Below the pieces are notes generated by a model that made no database searches, had not been told where the DNA came from, and worked only from the letters and a program-made list of their open reading frames with translations. 64,000 nucleotides of DNA from Pseudomonas mandelii. GTDB taxonomy: Bacteria; Pseudomonadota; Gammaproteobacteria; Pseudomonadales; Pseudomonadaceae. Below are positions 44,853 through 54,289 of this stretch, one piece after another. The stretch is from assembly GCF_024138395.1 (NCBI RefSeq), contig NZ_JAMYDU010000016.1, positions 1 through 64,000 on the forward strand. The letters run 5' to 3'. A program made the translations under genes and the position numbers. Each line of letters begins with the position of its first letter. Positions within the stretch are counted from its first letter, which is position 1.

Positions 44853-45487
44853 TGAGTTCTGTTCCACAGGCTGCGGTGGTAGGCGGCGGTGTCGTTGCGT
44901 TTGCTGCCGGTCTGCCCGCGTCACACAGGGAAGATGTTTACTTGAGTACGATCTACGCGCAAAGGGTCACCCGGGCTGCCTACAACGACGGTTTGTCGGG
45001 CGATTGGTTTGACTACTATTGCAAGACGCTCAAATTCATCGGCTGGGACGTGCCGCGTCCGGAAGGGCTAGCGCCCGTTCAAGGCGGGTCGATGGGGGAG
45101 GCTGCTTCGCAACATATTGCGACCCGTCTTGGTGAGGCCTTTTCCGACCCGGCCAATCGTGCTCTGGCAGCGCTGGAGAGGAATACACAGGCACTTGAGC
45201 TATTTGAGTCGACGAGCCTTTCGCAGGATGCAGGTTTCTTTCAGATGATTCCTTGCGTACAGAAAGACGCTCACCGAGTCGAAATGGGGATTTATCACCG
45301 TCAATTCCAGCTTCGGCGAGAGACGTCGCGATTTCTGTTCATCAATCAAGATGACCTGATGCAAAGCAGTACAGAGCAAATATCTGTCATTACATTCAAT
45401 ACGCTCTATTACGCGCAGTTCCGGGACAAGGTGAAACAATCGGTGTTGTCTCAGACGTTCAAGGATCTGAGTGCTCTGGAAATCTGA
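44849..45487 (+). CDS. Unrecognised family protein, tandem paralog 3
   Basis: This 212-residue protein is the third copy: STIYAQRVTRAAYND, then DWFDYYCKTLKFIGWDVPR at the position of the shared WY...GW core. The C-terminal part RQFQLRRETSRFLFINQDD corresponds to the FIRKNTATQVLFMDWDS part of paralog 1, and both end in ..EI. It starts within the paralog 2 stop codon. No known domain is seen. It ends 28 bases before the convergent retS stop. Confidence 0.75.
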   Translation: MMSSVPQAAVVGGGVVAFAAGLPASHREDVYLSTIYAQRVTRAAYNDGLSGDWFDYYCKTLKFIGWDVPRPEGLAPVQGGSMGEAASQHIATRLGEAFSDPANRALAALERNTQALELFESTSLSQDAGFFQMIPCVQKDAHRVEMGIYHRQFQLRRETSRFLFINQDDLMQSSTEQISVITFNTLYYAQFRDKVKQSVLSQTFKDLSALEI

Positions 45488-45515
45488 ACGCCGTCTGTCC
45501 TCCAGAACGCACTAC

Positions 45516-48290
45516 TCAGAATGTAGAGGCCGTACGGTTCTGCTGATCACGCTCGGCCACCCAATGCTCGATCAGGTCGCGCAGTTGCGACAGCTCGACC
45601 GGTTTGGCCATGTGCCCGTCCATGCCCGCCTGGCGCGCGCGCTCTTTGTGCTCGGCAAGGATGTGTGCGGTCAACGCCACCACGGGGGTGCGAATCCGCT
45701 GGTTGCCCACTTCCCAGGCACGCAGTTGCTGGGTGGCGGAGAAGCCGTCGAGGATCGGCATTTCACAGTCCATCAGCACCAGGTCGTAGCGCTGTGCTTT
45801 CATCGCCACCAGGGCTTCTTCGCCATTGCTGGCGGTGTCCGGTTGCAGGTTGAGCTTGCCTAGCATGCCGCGTATGACCTTGGTCGAGATGCTGTTGTCT
45901 TCGGCCACCAGAATACGGAAATCGCTGGGCACTTTGACGGGAAGGGTAGGGCCGGTGGGCAGCTGCTGCGAGACGGGCAAGCCTTTGTTGCGCTGGTTCA
46001 GTTCGTCCGCCAGCGTGGTCTTGAGTGTATAGCCGGCCACCGGTTTGGCGAGAATGCGTTTGATCCCGGAGTTGCGCGCGATGATCTTGCTCGGGGCGTT
46101 GCTGATGCCGGTGAGCATGATCAGCAGAATGTCGTGGTTCAGGCTCGGGTCTTCCTTGATTTTGGCGGCCAGTTGCATGCCGGTCATGCCGGGCATGTTC
46201 TGGTCCAGCAGGACCACGTCGAAGTAATCGCGCAAGTGTGCCTTGGTGCGCAGCAGCGCCAGGGCCTCCTTGCCGGACGGCACGGCGCTGACATTCAGGC
46301 CCCAGGCGCTGCACTGCTGCACCAGCACCTTGCGGCAGGTGTCGTTGTCGTCCACGACCAGTACGCGTGCACCTTGCAGCGGGCTGTCCAGGTCCGAGGT
46401 CGGATGTTCGAGACGGTCCGGGTCCAGTGGCAGGGTCAGCCACAATGTGCTGCCCTGGTTGGCGCCGCTCTTGATGCCGAACTCGCCTTGCATCAAACGG
46501 ATCAGTTGACGGGCGATGACCAGCCCAAGATTGCCCCCCAGGCTGGTGGCCGAGAGAAAGTGTTTGCTGTGCAGTTCGGCATGCATCAGCGCGTCGCGTT
46601 CTTCCGCCTCCATGGGCTGGCCGCTGTCCTGCACGGCGATGCGCAGTCGCGGTTTGGCGCTGCGCTCATCCAGGGCGACGACAATCAGGATCTCGCCTTC
46701 GTCGGTTTTCTTCAGGGCATTTTCCAGCAGGCTCAGCAGGGTCTGGCGCAGACGTGTCGGGTCTCCGCTGATGACGCGTGGTACCTGCGGCTGGATAAAG
46801 CTGATCAGCTCGACGTTCTGCTGTTCGGCCTTGGCGCGGAAGATGCTCAGGCAATCTTCGATCAGGGCGTTGAGGTCGAACTGCACGTCGTCCAGTTCGA
46901 TCTGCCCGGACTCGAGTTTGGAGATGTCGAGAATTTCGTTGATCAGTGTCAGCAGCTCGTTGCCGGCGCTATGGATGGTCTGCACATAGTCGCGTTGCTT
47001 GACCGACAGCGGTGTGCCCAGCAGCAGTTCAGTCATGCCCAGCACGCCATTCATCGGGGTGCGGATTTCGTGGCTGATCTTCGCCAGAAATTCGGCTTTG
47101 GCGTTGATCTCGGCGTTGCTCGCGGCCAGGTCGCGACTGACGCTGAAACGGTCTTCGGTGATGCTTCGCTGTCGCTCGCCCAAGGCAATACTCATCAACA
47201 GGCCACTGATACAGATAAACACCAGCAAAATAATGATCAGGCCTTGCGGAGCGACAAGGGTCAGTCCCTGCAGCGCGGGCAGGATAATCAATGTGCCGAG
47301 GTTGAATACCACCATGGCCGCCACGAACAGGCGCGCCGGGCGATAACCTTTTTGCCAGTGATGCGCACTGACGAACAACATGCTCAGGCCTGCCAGGGCA
47401 ACCAGCCCATAGGTGATCAGGTTCAGCGGCAGGGTGTTGACGAACAGCAGCAGCAGGCCGCAGGCCACGATGAACAGGATGTTCCCCAGCAGCAACTTGT
47501 TCAGCGGGTGGGGGCCGAGCGGAGCGAAGAAACGGTAGGCGAACATCAGGCCGCAAGGCGCGGTCATCAGCAACGCGAGGTAGGCACCGGGTGTTTGCAC
47601 GGCGGACCAGTTCGGCAACCATGGCCGGGCCAGGTTCAGCAGCAACACCAGGCTGAGCATCAGCAGCCCTTCGCACGCTGCCAGCCAGAGGCTGCTGCGC
47701 GAGCGGGTGTAGATGTAACGGGTCAGGTTATGCAGGATCAGCATCCCGAGACAGCCAAAGAGCAGGCCGTAGATCAGCGTCTGGTACTGAATGGCCGCGG
47801 TCATGACCGCCGATTGCAGGGTGATGTAAGGCCGCAACTGGTGTTCGGAGACCAACCGCAGGTAGACGTCGAGAGTTTTATCGCTTTGTGGCAGCGGCAA
47901 CATGAAGTCGCTGCTGGGGAGGGGGCGCGTAGCCTGGAGCTGCCCGCCACCGGTATTCAATTGATCGATCAATTGGTCGCCGTCGAGCACATACAGATTG
48001 AGGTGCGACAGGTCCGGTGCGAACACTCGCAGCAACTGTTCATGCTTGCCGGGCGCGAGCCTGAAACGCAGCCATAGCGCGCCATCGGGCGCGGCCGCGG
48101 TGAGGCGGTCGAGTTCGATGGGGCTGAATTGATTGGTGTAGCGGTTGGAGCGGATGTCGCTCAGCTGCAGGTCGCCCTGTTCGTCGAGCAATACCGCCCA
48201 GCCACTGCCTTGCGCGGCCTGGGCCGGGAGCATGCAGAGCAAGGTCAGCAGAGTGACGGTGAAGCCTATGGCAATCCTGAGCCAGCGCAC
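45516..48290 (-). CDS. retS: Hybrid sensor kinase RetS
   Basis: This is the RetS orphan hybrid sensor that binds and blocks GacS, favouring acute-virulence over biofilm programmes. The 924 residues show a signal peptide, a periplasmic 7TMR-DISMED2 sensor, a 7TM block at ~180-380, HisKA with H407 (KISHEIRTPMNG), HATPase_c, and two receiver domains with D696 (LLDQNMPG) and D841 (LMDCEMPI). P. aeruginosa RetS has H424, D713 and D858, each 17 higher, so the match is exact. The neighbour purD is the same as in P. aeruginosa. The start is GTG with AAGGGA upstream. Confidence 0.95.
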   Translation of the reverse strand: MRWLRIAIGFTVTLLTLLCMLPAQAAQGSGWAVLLDEQGDLQLSDIRSNRYTNQFSPIELDRLTAAAPDGALWLRFRLAPGKHEQLLRVFAPDLSHLNLYVLDGDQLIDQLNTGGGQLQATRPLPSSDFMLPLPQSDKTLDVYLRLVSEHQLRPYITLQSAVMTAAIQYQTLIYGLLFGCLGMLILHNLTRYIYTRSRSSLWLAACEGLLMLSLVLLLNLARPWLPNWSAVQTPGAYLALLMTAPCGLMFAYRFFAPLGPHPLNKLLLGNILFIVACGLLLLFVNTLPLNLITYGLVALAGLSMLFVSAHHWQKGYRPARLFVAAMVVFNLGTLIILPALQGLTLVAPQGLIIILLVFICISGLLMSIALGERQRSITEDRFSVSRDLAASNAEINAKAEFLAKISHEIRTPMNGVLGMTELLLGTPLSVKQRDYVQTIHSAGNELLTLINEILDISKLESGQIELDDVQFDLNALIEDCLSIFRAKAEQQNVELISFIQPQVPRVISGDPTRLRQTLLSLLENALKKTDEGEILIVVALDERSAKPRLRIAVQDSGQPMEAEERDALMHAELHSKHFLSATSLGGNLGLVIARQLIRLMQGEFGIKSGANQGSTLWLTLPLDPDRLEHPTSDLDSPLQGARVLVVDDNDTCRKVLVQQCSAWGLNVSAVPSGKEALALLRTKAHLRDYFDVVLLDQNMPGMTGMQLAAKIKEDPSLNHDILLIMLTGISNAPSKIIARNSGIKRILAKPVAGYTLKTTLADELNQRNKGLPVSQQLPTGPTLPVKVPSDFRILVAEDNSISTKVIRGMLGKLNLQPDTASNGEEALVAMKAQRYDLVLMDCEMPILDGFSATQQLRAWEVGNQRIRTPVVALTAHILAEHKERARQAGMDGHMAKPVELSQLRDLIEHWVAERDQQNRTASTF

Positions 48291-48389
48291 GGCGAAATCC
48301 CTTCGTAGGTTGATGCCAGAGTATAACTATGCGCGGCGCCGGAATAGTCAGGCAAGGGCCGCAAGCCCTTGCCTGGCCGGATGGAGGGC

Positions 48390-49685
48390 TTATTCCTGAT
48401 TTTCGCCACGCTCGCGGGCAATGGCGCGGTAGCCAATGTCCTTGCGATAGAAGCAGCCTTCCCAGTCGATTTTAGCCGCCAGTTTGTAAGCCTGCTGCTG
48501 GGCTGCATCGACGCTGGTGCCCATGGCGGTGGCGCACAGTACGCGACCACCGGCGGTCACCACTTGACCGTCCTTGAGCGCAGTACCGGCATGGAAGACT
48601 TTGCCTTCCAGTGCCGCGGCTGCATCCAGGCCGTTGATGGCAACGCCTTTGGCGTAGTCACCCGGGTACCCGCCAGCGGCCAATACGATGCCGACGCTTG
48701 GACGTGGATCCCATTGCGCTTCGACCTTGTCCAGCGCTTGCGCCAGGGCCGCTTCGACCAACAACACCAGGCTCGACTGCAAACGCAGCATCACCGGTTG
48801 GGTCTCAGGATCGCCGAAACGGCAGTTGAACTCGATAACTTTTGGGTTACCAGCCTTGTCGATCATCAGGCCGGCATAGAGGAAGCCGGTGTAGACGTTA
48901 CCTTCATCGGCCATGCCACGCACGGTCGGCCAGATCACCAGGTCCATGACCCGCTGATGGACTTCGGCCGTGACGACCGGGGCCGGGGAGTAAGCGCCCA
49001 TGCCGCCGGTGTTCGGGCCGGTATCGCCGTCGCCGACGCGTTTGTGGTCCTGGCTGGTGGCCATCGGCAATACGTTCTTGCCGTCAACCATGACGATGAA
49101 GCTGGCTTCTTCGCCGTCCAGGAACTCTTCGATCACCACGCGGGAACCGGCGTCGCCAAACGCGTTACCTGCGAGCATGTCGCGCACCGCGTCTTCGGCT
49201 TCGCCCAGGGTCATGGCGACGATCACGCCTTTGCCGGCGGCCAGGCCATCGGCCTTGATCACGATCGGTGCGCCTTTTTCACGCAGATAAGACAGGGCCG
49301 GCTCGATCTCGGTGAAGTTCTGGTAGTCGGCGGTCGGGATCTTGTGGCGCGCCAGGAAGTCTTTGGTGAAGGCTTTCGAACCTTCCAGCTGAGCAGCGCC
49401 AGCGGTCGGGCCGAAGCAATCCAGACCACGGGAGCGGAACAGATCGACGACACCGGCGACCAGCGGCACTTCCGGGCCGACGATGGTCAGGGAAACGTTC
49501 TTCTCCGCGAAATCTGCAAGCTGCTCGAGGGCGAGCACGTCGATGGCGACGTTCTCGCACTTGGCTTCAATGGCGGTGCCGGCGTTGCCCGGGGCCACGA
49601 AAACTTTCTGCACGCGCGGATCCTGAGCCACTTTCCAGGCCAGGGCGTGTTCACGGCCACCGCTGCCAATGATCAAAACATTCAT
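48390..49685 (-). CDS. purD: Phosphoribosylamine-glycine ligase
   Basis: This is the GARS enzyme of purine synthesis, 431 residues, joining phosphoribosylamine and glycine with ATP. Motifs include the start NVLIIGSGGREHALAWK, IKADGLAAGKGVIVAMT in the ATP-grasp domain, and NTGGMGAYSPAP. The C-terminal YPGDYAKG region is typical. It follows purH (the same direction) after a REP element and precedes retS. Confidence 0.98.
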   Translation of the reverse strand: MNVLIIGSGGREHALAWKVAQDPRVQKVFVAPGNAGTAIEAKCENVAIDVLALEQLADFAEKNVSLTIVGPEVPLVAGVVDLFRSRGLDCFGPTAGAAQLEGSKAFTKDFLARHKIPTADYQNFTEIEPALSYLREKGAPIVIKADGLAAGKGVIVAMTLGEAEDAVRDMLAGNAFGDAGSRVVIEEFLDGEEASFIVMVDGKNVLPMATSQDHKRVGDGDTGPNTGGMGAYSPAPVVTAEVHQRVMDLVIWPTVRGMADEGNVYTGFLYAGLMIDKAGNPKVIEFNCRFGDPETQPVMLRLQSSLVLLVEAALAQALDKVEAQWDPRPSVGIVLAAGGYPGDYAKGVAINGLDAAAALEGKVFHAGTALKDGQVVTAGGRVLCATAMGTSVDAAQQQAYKLAAKIDWEGCFYRKDIGYRAIARERGENQE

Positions 49686-49723
49686 TTCAAAAAACCTCGG
49701 ATGACGCTAATTCTGTGGGGACT

Positions 49724-49826
49724 GATCGTTCCCATGCACTGCGTGGGAATGCCTCTACGGACGCTCCGCGTCCAAGGGACGCGGAGCGTCCCGGGCTGCG
49801 TGCCCACGCAGAGCGTGGGTACGATC
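49724..49826. repeat. Palindromic repeat (ggacgctccgcgtcc class) between purH and purD
   Basis: Nested inverted repeats: gatcgttcccatgcactgcg at the left pairs with cgcagagcgtgggtacgatc at the right, and gggacgctccgcgtccaagg-like inner arms face each other. This is a different class from the other REPs in the window. Confidence 0.85.
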
Positions 49827-49837
49827 AAACAAAGAAA

Positions 49838-51445
49838 TCAGTGACGGAAGTGGCGCATGCCAGTAAAAACCATGGCGATGCCGGCCTCGTCTGCAGCAGC
49901 AATCACTTCGTTATCACGCATCGAGCCACCTGGCTGGATCACCGCAGTGATACCGACCTTGGCCGCGTTGTCCAGACCATCGCGGAATGGGAAAAAGGCG
50001 TCGGAGGCCATCACCGAGCCTGCTACCTGCAAACCGGCGTGTTCAGCCTTGATCGCAGCGATACGTGCAGAGTTCACACGGCTCATCTGGCCGGCGCCGA
50101 CGCCGATGGTCTGACGGTTCTTGGCGTAGACGATGGCGTTGGATTTAACGTACTTGGCGACTTTCCAGGCGAAGATCAGGTCGTTGATTTCCTGTTCGCT
50201 CGGCGCGCGTTTGGTCACCACTTTCAGGTCTTCGCTGCCGATCATGCCGATGTCGCGGCTCTGCACCAGCAAACCGCCATTGACGCGTTTGTAGTCCCAG
50301 GCCGGAGCGCGATCAGCCGACCACTCGCCACAGGCCAGCAGGCGTACGTTGGCTTTCGCAGCGACGATGGCGCGAGCTTCTTCACTGACGGACGGGGCGA
50401 TGATCACTTCGACGAACTGACGTTCGACGATGGCCTTGGCGGTTTCAGCATCCAGCTCGCGGTTGAACGCGATGATGCCGCCGAACGCCGATTCGGTGTC
50501 GGTGGCGTAGGCCAGTTCGTAGGCCTGACGGATGCCGCCTTCGGCGTCCGGGCTCACGGCCACGCCGCACGGGTTGGCGTGCTTGACGATCACGCAGGCC
50601 GGTTTGACGAAGCTCTTCACACATTCCAGCGCAGCGTCGGTGTCGGCCACGTTGTTGAACGACAGCTCTTTGCCTTGCAGTTGGGTCGCGGTGGCGATGC
50701 CGACTTCGGCAGGCTTGGCTTCCACGTAGAACGCCGCGCTCTGGTGCGGGTTCTCGCCGTAGCGCATTTCCTGAGCCTTGATGAACTGGCTGTTGAAGGT
50801 GCGCGGGAATTCGCTGCGATCTTCGGTGCTGAGGGTTTCAGCCGCCTGGTTCACGGTGCCCATGTAGTTGGCGATCATGCCGTCATAGGCGGCGGTGTGT
50901 TCAAAGGCCTTGAGCATCAGGTCGAAGCGCTGAGCGTAGGTCAGGCCGCCGGCCTTGAGGTTTTCCAGCACGTTGGCGTAATCGCTGGCATTCACCACGA
51001 TGGCCACGTCTTTGTGGTTCTTGGCTGCCGAACGGACCATGGTCGGGCCGCCGATGTCGATGTTTTCGATGGCGGTCGGCAGGTCGCAGCCTGGCTTGTT
51101 GATGGTGGCTTCGAACGGGTACAGGTTGACCGCGACCAGATCGATCGGCTTGATGCCGTGCTCGTTCATGATGGCGTCGTCGATACCGCGACGACCGAGG
51201 ATCCCGCCGTGGATTTTCGGGTGCAGGGTTTTCACCCGACCGTCCATCATTTCTGCGAAACCGGTGTAGTCCGCGACTTCCACTGCGGCAATGCCGTTGT
51301 CGCGCAGCAGCTTGAACGTCCCGCCGGTGGAGAGGATCTCGACGCCCAGGGCTTCGAGTTCTTTGGCGAATTCGAGGATCCCGGTCTTGTCGGAAACGCT
51401 GATCAAGGCGCGGCGGATCGGCAGGCGGGTAGTCTGGTCGGTCAT
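49838..51445 (-). CDS. purH: Bifunctional AICAR transformylase / IMP cyclohydrolase
   Basis: This is PurH, 535 residues, catalysing the last two steps to IMP. The N-terminal cyclohydrolase has RRALISVSDKTGILEFA and GTFKLLRDNGI; the C-terminal transformylase has LRYGENPHQSAAFY and the catalytic KHANPCGVA. The ATG at 51445 (MTDQTTRLP) is the family start; the frame continues 33 bases upstream. It lies downstream of fis after a terminator. Confidence 0.98.
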   Translation of the reverse strand: MTDQTTRLPIRRALISVSDKTGILEFAKELEALGVEILSTGGTFKLLRDNGIAAVEVADYTGFAEMMDGRVKTLHPKIHGGILGRRGIDDAIMNEHGIKPIDLVAVNLYPFEATINKPGCDLPTAIENIDIGGPTMVRSAAKNHKDVAIVVNASDYANVLENLKAGGLTYAQRFDLMLKAFEHTAAYDGMIANYMGTVNQAAETLSTEDRSEFPRTFNSQFIKAQEMRYGENPHQSAAFYVEAKPAEVGIATATQLQGKELSFNNVADTDAALECVKSFVKPACVIVKHANPCGVAVSPDAEGGIRQAYELAYATDTESAFGGIIAFNRELDAETAKAIVERQFVEVIIAPSVSEEARAIVAAKANVRLLACGEWSADRAPAWDYKRVNGGLLVQSRDIGMIGSEDLKVVTKRAPSEQEINDLIFAWKVAKYVKSNAIVYAKNRQTIGVGAGQMSRVNSARIAAIKAEHAGLQVAGSVMASDAFFPFRDGLDNAAKVGITAVIQPGGSMRDNEVIAAADEAGIAMVFTGMRHFRH

Positions 51446-51476
51446 TTCGATGTCCATCAAAAGCAAAGGAGTCAGC

Positions 51477-51509
51477 AAAAAAGGCGACCGGTTTTACGCG
51501 GGCGCCTTT
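51477..51509 (-). terminator. Rho-independent terminator after fis
   Basis: On the minus strand the stem AAAGGCG...CGCCTTT is followed by a run of T (cgcctttttt). It lies 18 bases after the fis stop and separates the dusB-fis operon from purH. Confidence 0.88.
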
Positions 51510-51526
51510 CTGGTTTGATTGAATGC

Positions 51527-51847
51527 TTACAGCAAATCGTACTGCTTGAGTTTCTTGCGCAGGGTGCCCCGGTTCAGCCCGAGCAGCTCACTGGCCTTGG
51601 TCTGGTTGCCCTTGACGTAGTTCATCACGCATTCGAGCAGGGGAGCCTCGACTTCGGAAAGCACCAGGTTGTACACATCCGTGACGGCAGCGCCCTCAAG
51701 GTGGGCGAAATAATTGTGCAGCGCCTTCTCGACACTCCCGCGAAGGGTCTGACCTTCTTCGCTCGGCGTATTGAGGTGCTGTTTCAAATTCACGTTGTCG
51801 CTCACGGGTGTTGTTCCACTCACTAAAGTCTCGGTCATCATCGTCAT
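51527..51847 (-). CDS. fis: DNA-binding protein Fis
   Basis: This is the nucleoid protein Fis, 106 residues, which bends DNA and controls growth-phase genes. The C-terminal helix-turn-helix is NQTKASELLGLNRGTLRKKLKQYDLL, almost invariant in gamma-proteobacteria. The ATG at 51847 overlaps the dusB stop by four bases, as is usual for the dusB-fis operon. Shorter starts at 51841 and 51838 are possible. Confidence 0.97.
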   Translation of the reverse strand: MTMMTETLVSGTTPVSDNVNLKQHLNTPSEEGQTLRGSVEKALHNYFAHLEGAAVTDVYNLVLSEVEAPLLECVMNYVKGNQTKASELLGLNRGTLRKKLKQYDLL

Positions 51848-52854
51848 GCAGCCACCCCTTCTCCGTCCCCTGTCAGGCTCTTGTAGCGTTCGGCGAAGAA
51901 GGCCCGAACGTAGGCGCATTGTGCTTCCGTCTCTTGCAAACGATTGAAGTGGGCGCGGAACTCCCTGGCGCCCGGCAAGGTTGCGAGATACCAGCCCACA
52001 TGCTTGCGAGCTATGCGCACGCCCATGACGTCGCCATAGAAGGCATGCAGCGCAGCCAGATGCTCAAGCAGAATACGTTCCACCTCGATCAGTTCCGGTG
52101 CCGGGAGTTTTTCGCCGGTACGCAGATAATGGTCGATTTCACGAAAAATCCATGGCTGCCCCTGGGCCGCCCGACCCACCAACAGACCATCGGCACCGGT
52201 CGCGTCGAGCACGTACCGGGCCTTCTCGGGCGAATCGATATCGCCATTGGCAAAGACCGGAATCGACACTGCCTGCTTGATCGCGGAAATGGTGTCGTAC
52301 TCGGCTTCACCGGTATACAGATCGGCACGGGTGCGGCCATGCACCGCCAGCGCCGTAATGCCTGCCTGTTCGGCGATCTTCGCCACGGTCAGGCCGTTCT
52401 TGTTCGCCCGGTCCCAGCCGGTGCGGATCTTCAGGGTGACCGGCACATCGACCGCGGCCACCACGGCCTGCAGGATCTCGGTCACCAATGCTTCATCTTT
52501 CAACAGGGCGGAGCCGGCGGCCTTGTTGCAGACCTTCTTCGCCGGACAGCCCATGTTGATATCAATAATCTGTGCGCCCAGTTCGACGTTGGCCCGGGCT
52601 GCATCCGCCAGCATCTGCGCATCACCACCGGCGATCTGTACCGAGCGGGGCTCGGGATCGCCTTCGTGGATCATGCGCATCCGCGATTTGCGGGTGTTCC
52701 ACAAGCTCATGTCGCTGGTGACCATTTCCGAGACTACAAGGCCCGCGCCCAGTCGTTTGCACAGCTGACGAAAGGGCTGATCGGTGACGCCCGCCATGGG
52801 GGCGAGAATCAAGCCGTTGTGCAATGTATATGGACCGATGCGTACCGCCGACAT
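51844..52854 (-). CDS. dusB: tRNA-dihydrouridine synthase B
   Basis: This is a flavin enzyme of 336 residues that reduces uridine in tRNA. Motifs include LAPMAGVTDQPFRQLCKRLGAG, DINMGCPAKKVCNKAAGSALL with the catalytic cysteine, and HGRTRADLYTGEAEYD. It is the first gene of the dusB-fis operon. The upstream gap 52855-53038 should contain its promoter, but I could not define one. Confidence 0.97.
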   Translation of the reverse strand: MSAVRIGPYTLHNGLILAPMAGVTDQPFRQLCKRLGAGLVVSEMVTSDMSLWNTRKSRMRMIHEGDPEPRSVQIAGGDAQMLADAARANVELGAQIIDINMGCPAKKVCNKAAGSALLKDEALVTEILQAVVAAVDVPVTLKIRTGWDRANKNGLTVAKIAEQAGITALAVHGRTRADLYTGEAEYDTISAIKQAVSIPVFANGDIDSPEKARYVLDATGADGLLVGRAAQGQPWIFREIDHYLRTGEKLPAPELIEVERILLEHLAALHAFYGDVMGVRIARKHVGWYLATLPGAREFRAHFNRLQETEAQCAYVRAFFAERYKSLTGDGEGVAA

Positions 52855-53038
52855 AGGACTTCCCTGTAGTGGGGCCGGATCATGAGAGTTCGAAAAAGGG
52901 TTGGCATGATACCCGCTCTCGATGACTGGATAAAGGCTGAATTGAACAAAATCTGAACAGTTATTCTGTTATCGCCAGCGGTTTGGTTGAGCCGTCAAAG
53001 TCAGAAAACTGCCGTCAAGCCTGTAACGCTTGAACGTT

Positions 53039-54259
53039 TCACTCGGGGGAATGGAAGCTCAGGCTGTAGTTCACCGCTTTGGGGCCTGGATCGAGAATGT
53101 CCAGCGCGATATGGATCGGCGTTTGCGGCGGCATTTCCGCCAGGCCTTCGAGGTCGCCGTTGAGGTACTCGCCGGGCTTGAAGCGACGGCTGGCGATCAG
53201 GTGGCCGTTGAGGTCGGCAAAGCGCAGTTCCAGCAGCGGGAAGGGCTGGGAGAAAGGCGCACGGTTGTAGATGATGGCATCGACCACCAGTGCACCGTTG
53301 AAGTCTGGGTGGCTGCGGACCACCAGGTTGCTGCTTTTGACTTTCGCGATGTCGACCTTGGACGGCACGGTGCAGCCGATGTGCGGGCACAGTTGCTGGA
53401 ACCATGGACGGTACTGGTCCTGGCGTGCCAGTTCGTCGAAGTGGTAAGCGACGTATTGACCGGCGAGGCCGGCGGCGCCGAGCAGGATCAGCAGCAGCCA
53501 GAAAAAGCGCCGGCCCCAGGGGGAGCGACGTTTTTGCCAATCCAGTTGCAACGGGTCGTCTGTCAGATCCTCGAATGCTTCCGCGCGCAGGGCTGGGTCG
53601 TTGCGTTCGCGCCGCTTGCGCAGAGGCTCGACCGAGGGCAGGTCGTCGTCGACTGCATCGGGAGTCGCCGACAGGCTGCCAAAGGGGATCGGGGCGTCGA
53701 GCGGGTCGTGCAGGCGCAGCTGTTGGATCTCGGGCTCGTCGTCCAGATCGGCGGGCTCCAGCGACAGCGAAGGCTCGGTGCGCGAGTGTTTGCTCGGCTC
53801 GATCGTCGGTTCTGGCGGGGGCGCGTCGGCGGTTTTTGCACGATCGGCGGCCGATTCACTGAAGAGGCTGTCGGACCAGGGATCCTGATCGTGCTCGGTG
53901 CTATCGCGGCGAGCGCTGAGGCTGTCTTCGCGGGGCCGAGTGAATTCCGTTGTTGGCTGGATTTCCCGCTGTTCGAGCCGGGCGAGCTCTTCGTCCAGGT
54001 CCAGGCTGTCCAGGTCCATTTCGGCAGCGGTCCATTGCTTTTGGCTGATGGCTCGCTGCACGGGCGGTTCGACGGGCGCCGGCGCAACCGGTTTGACCGT
54101 CTCCTTGCTGGCCCGCTGCTCGAGTAACTGCTTGGCGGCATTGAATACCTGCAAGCACGAGCCGCAACGAACCACTCCACGGGCCACGCTCAACTGAGCA
54201 TGGCTGACGCGGAAGCTGGTTTGGCAATGCGGGCACTGGGTGACGAAGCTGTCGGTCAT
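53039..54259 (-). CDS. DUF3426 protein with MJ0042-type zinc ribbon
   Basis: This is a 406-residue membrane protein. The N-terminus has a zinc ribbon with two CxxC pairs (TQCPHCQTSF and VRCGSCLQVF). A long acidic, low-complexity stretch leads to a transmembrane helix near residue 250 (RRFFWLLLILLGAAGLAGQYVAY). The C-terminal DUF3426 domain is probably periplasmic (LNGHLIASRRFKPGEYL). Its place between prmA and dusB is conserved in Pseudomonas; the function is unknown. Confidence 0.92.
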   Translation of the reverse strand: MTDSFVTQCPHCQTSFRVSHAQLSVARGVVRCGSCLQVFNAAKQLLEQRASKETVKPVAPAPVEPPVQRAISQKQWTAAEMDLDSLDLDEELARLEQREIQPTTEFTRPREDSLSARRDSTEHDQDPWSDSLFSESAADRAKTADAPPPEPTIEPSKHSRTEPSLSLEPADLDDEPEIQQLRLHDPLDAPIPFGSLSATPDAVDDDLPSVEPLRKRRERNDPALRAEAFEDLTDDPLQLDWQKRRSPWGRRFFWLLLILLGAAGLAGQYVAYHFDELARQDQYRPWFQQLCPHIGCTVPSKVDIAKVKSSNLVVRSHPDFNGALVVDAIIYNRAPFSQPFPLLELRFADLNGHLIASRRFKPGEYLNGDLEGLAEMPPQTPIHIALDILDPGPKAVNYSLSFHSPE

Positions 54260-54289
54260 GCGGCAATCCGGTTTATGCAGGCGCTCATT

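Noticed and set aside
34699..45515. Prophage or integrative element
   Set aside because: No integrase, phage structural gene, tRNA target or flanking direct repeat is visible, so only an accessory region is claimed.
49715..51826. Very long plus-strand open frame opposite purH
   Set aside because: Antisense shadow of purH and fis with no family features. The same applies to long frames opposite retS (46134-48077), cobJ (32926-34581) and urtB (14115-15539).
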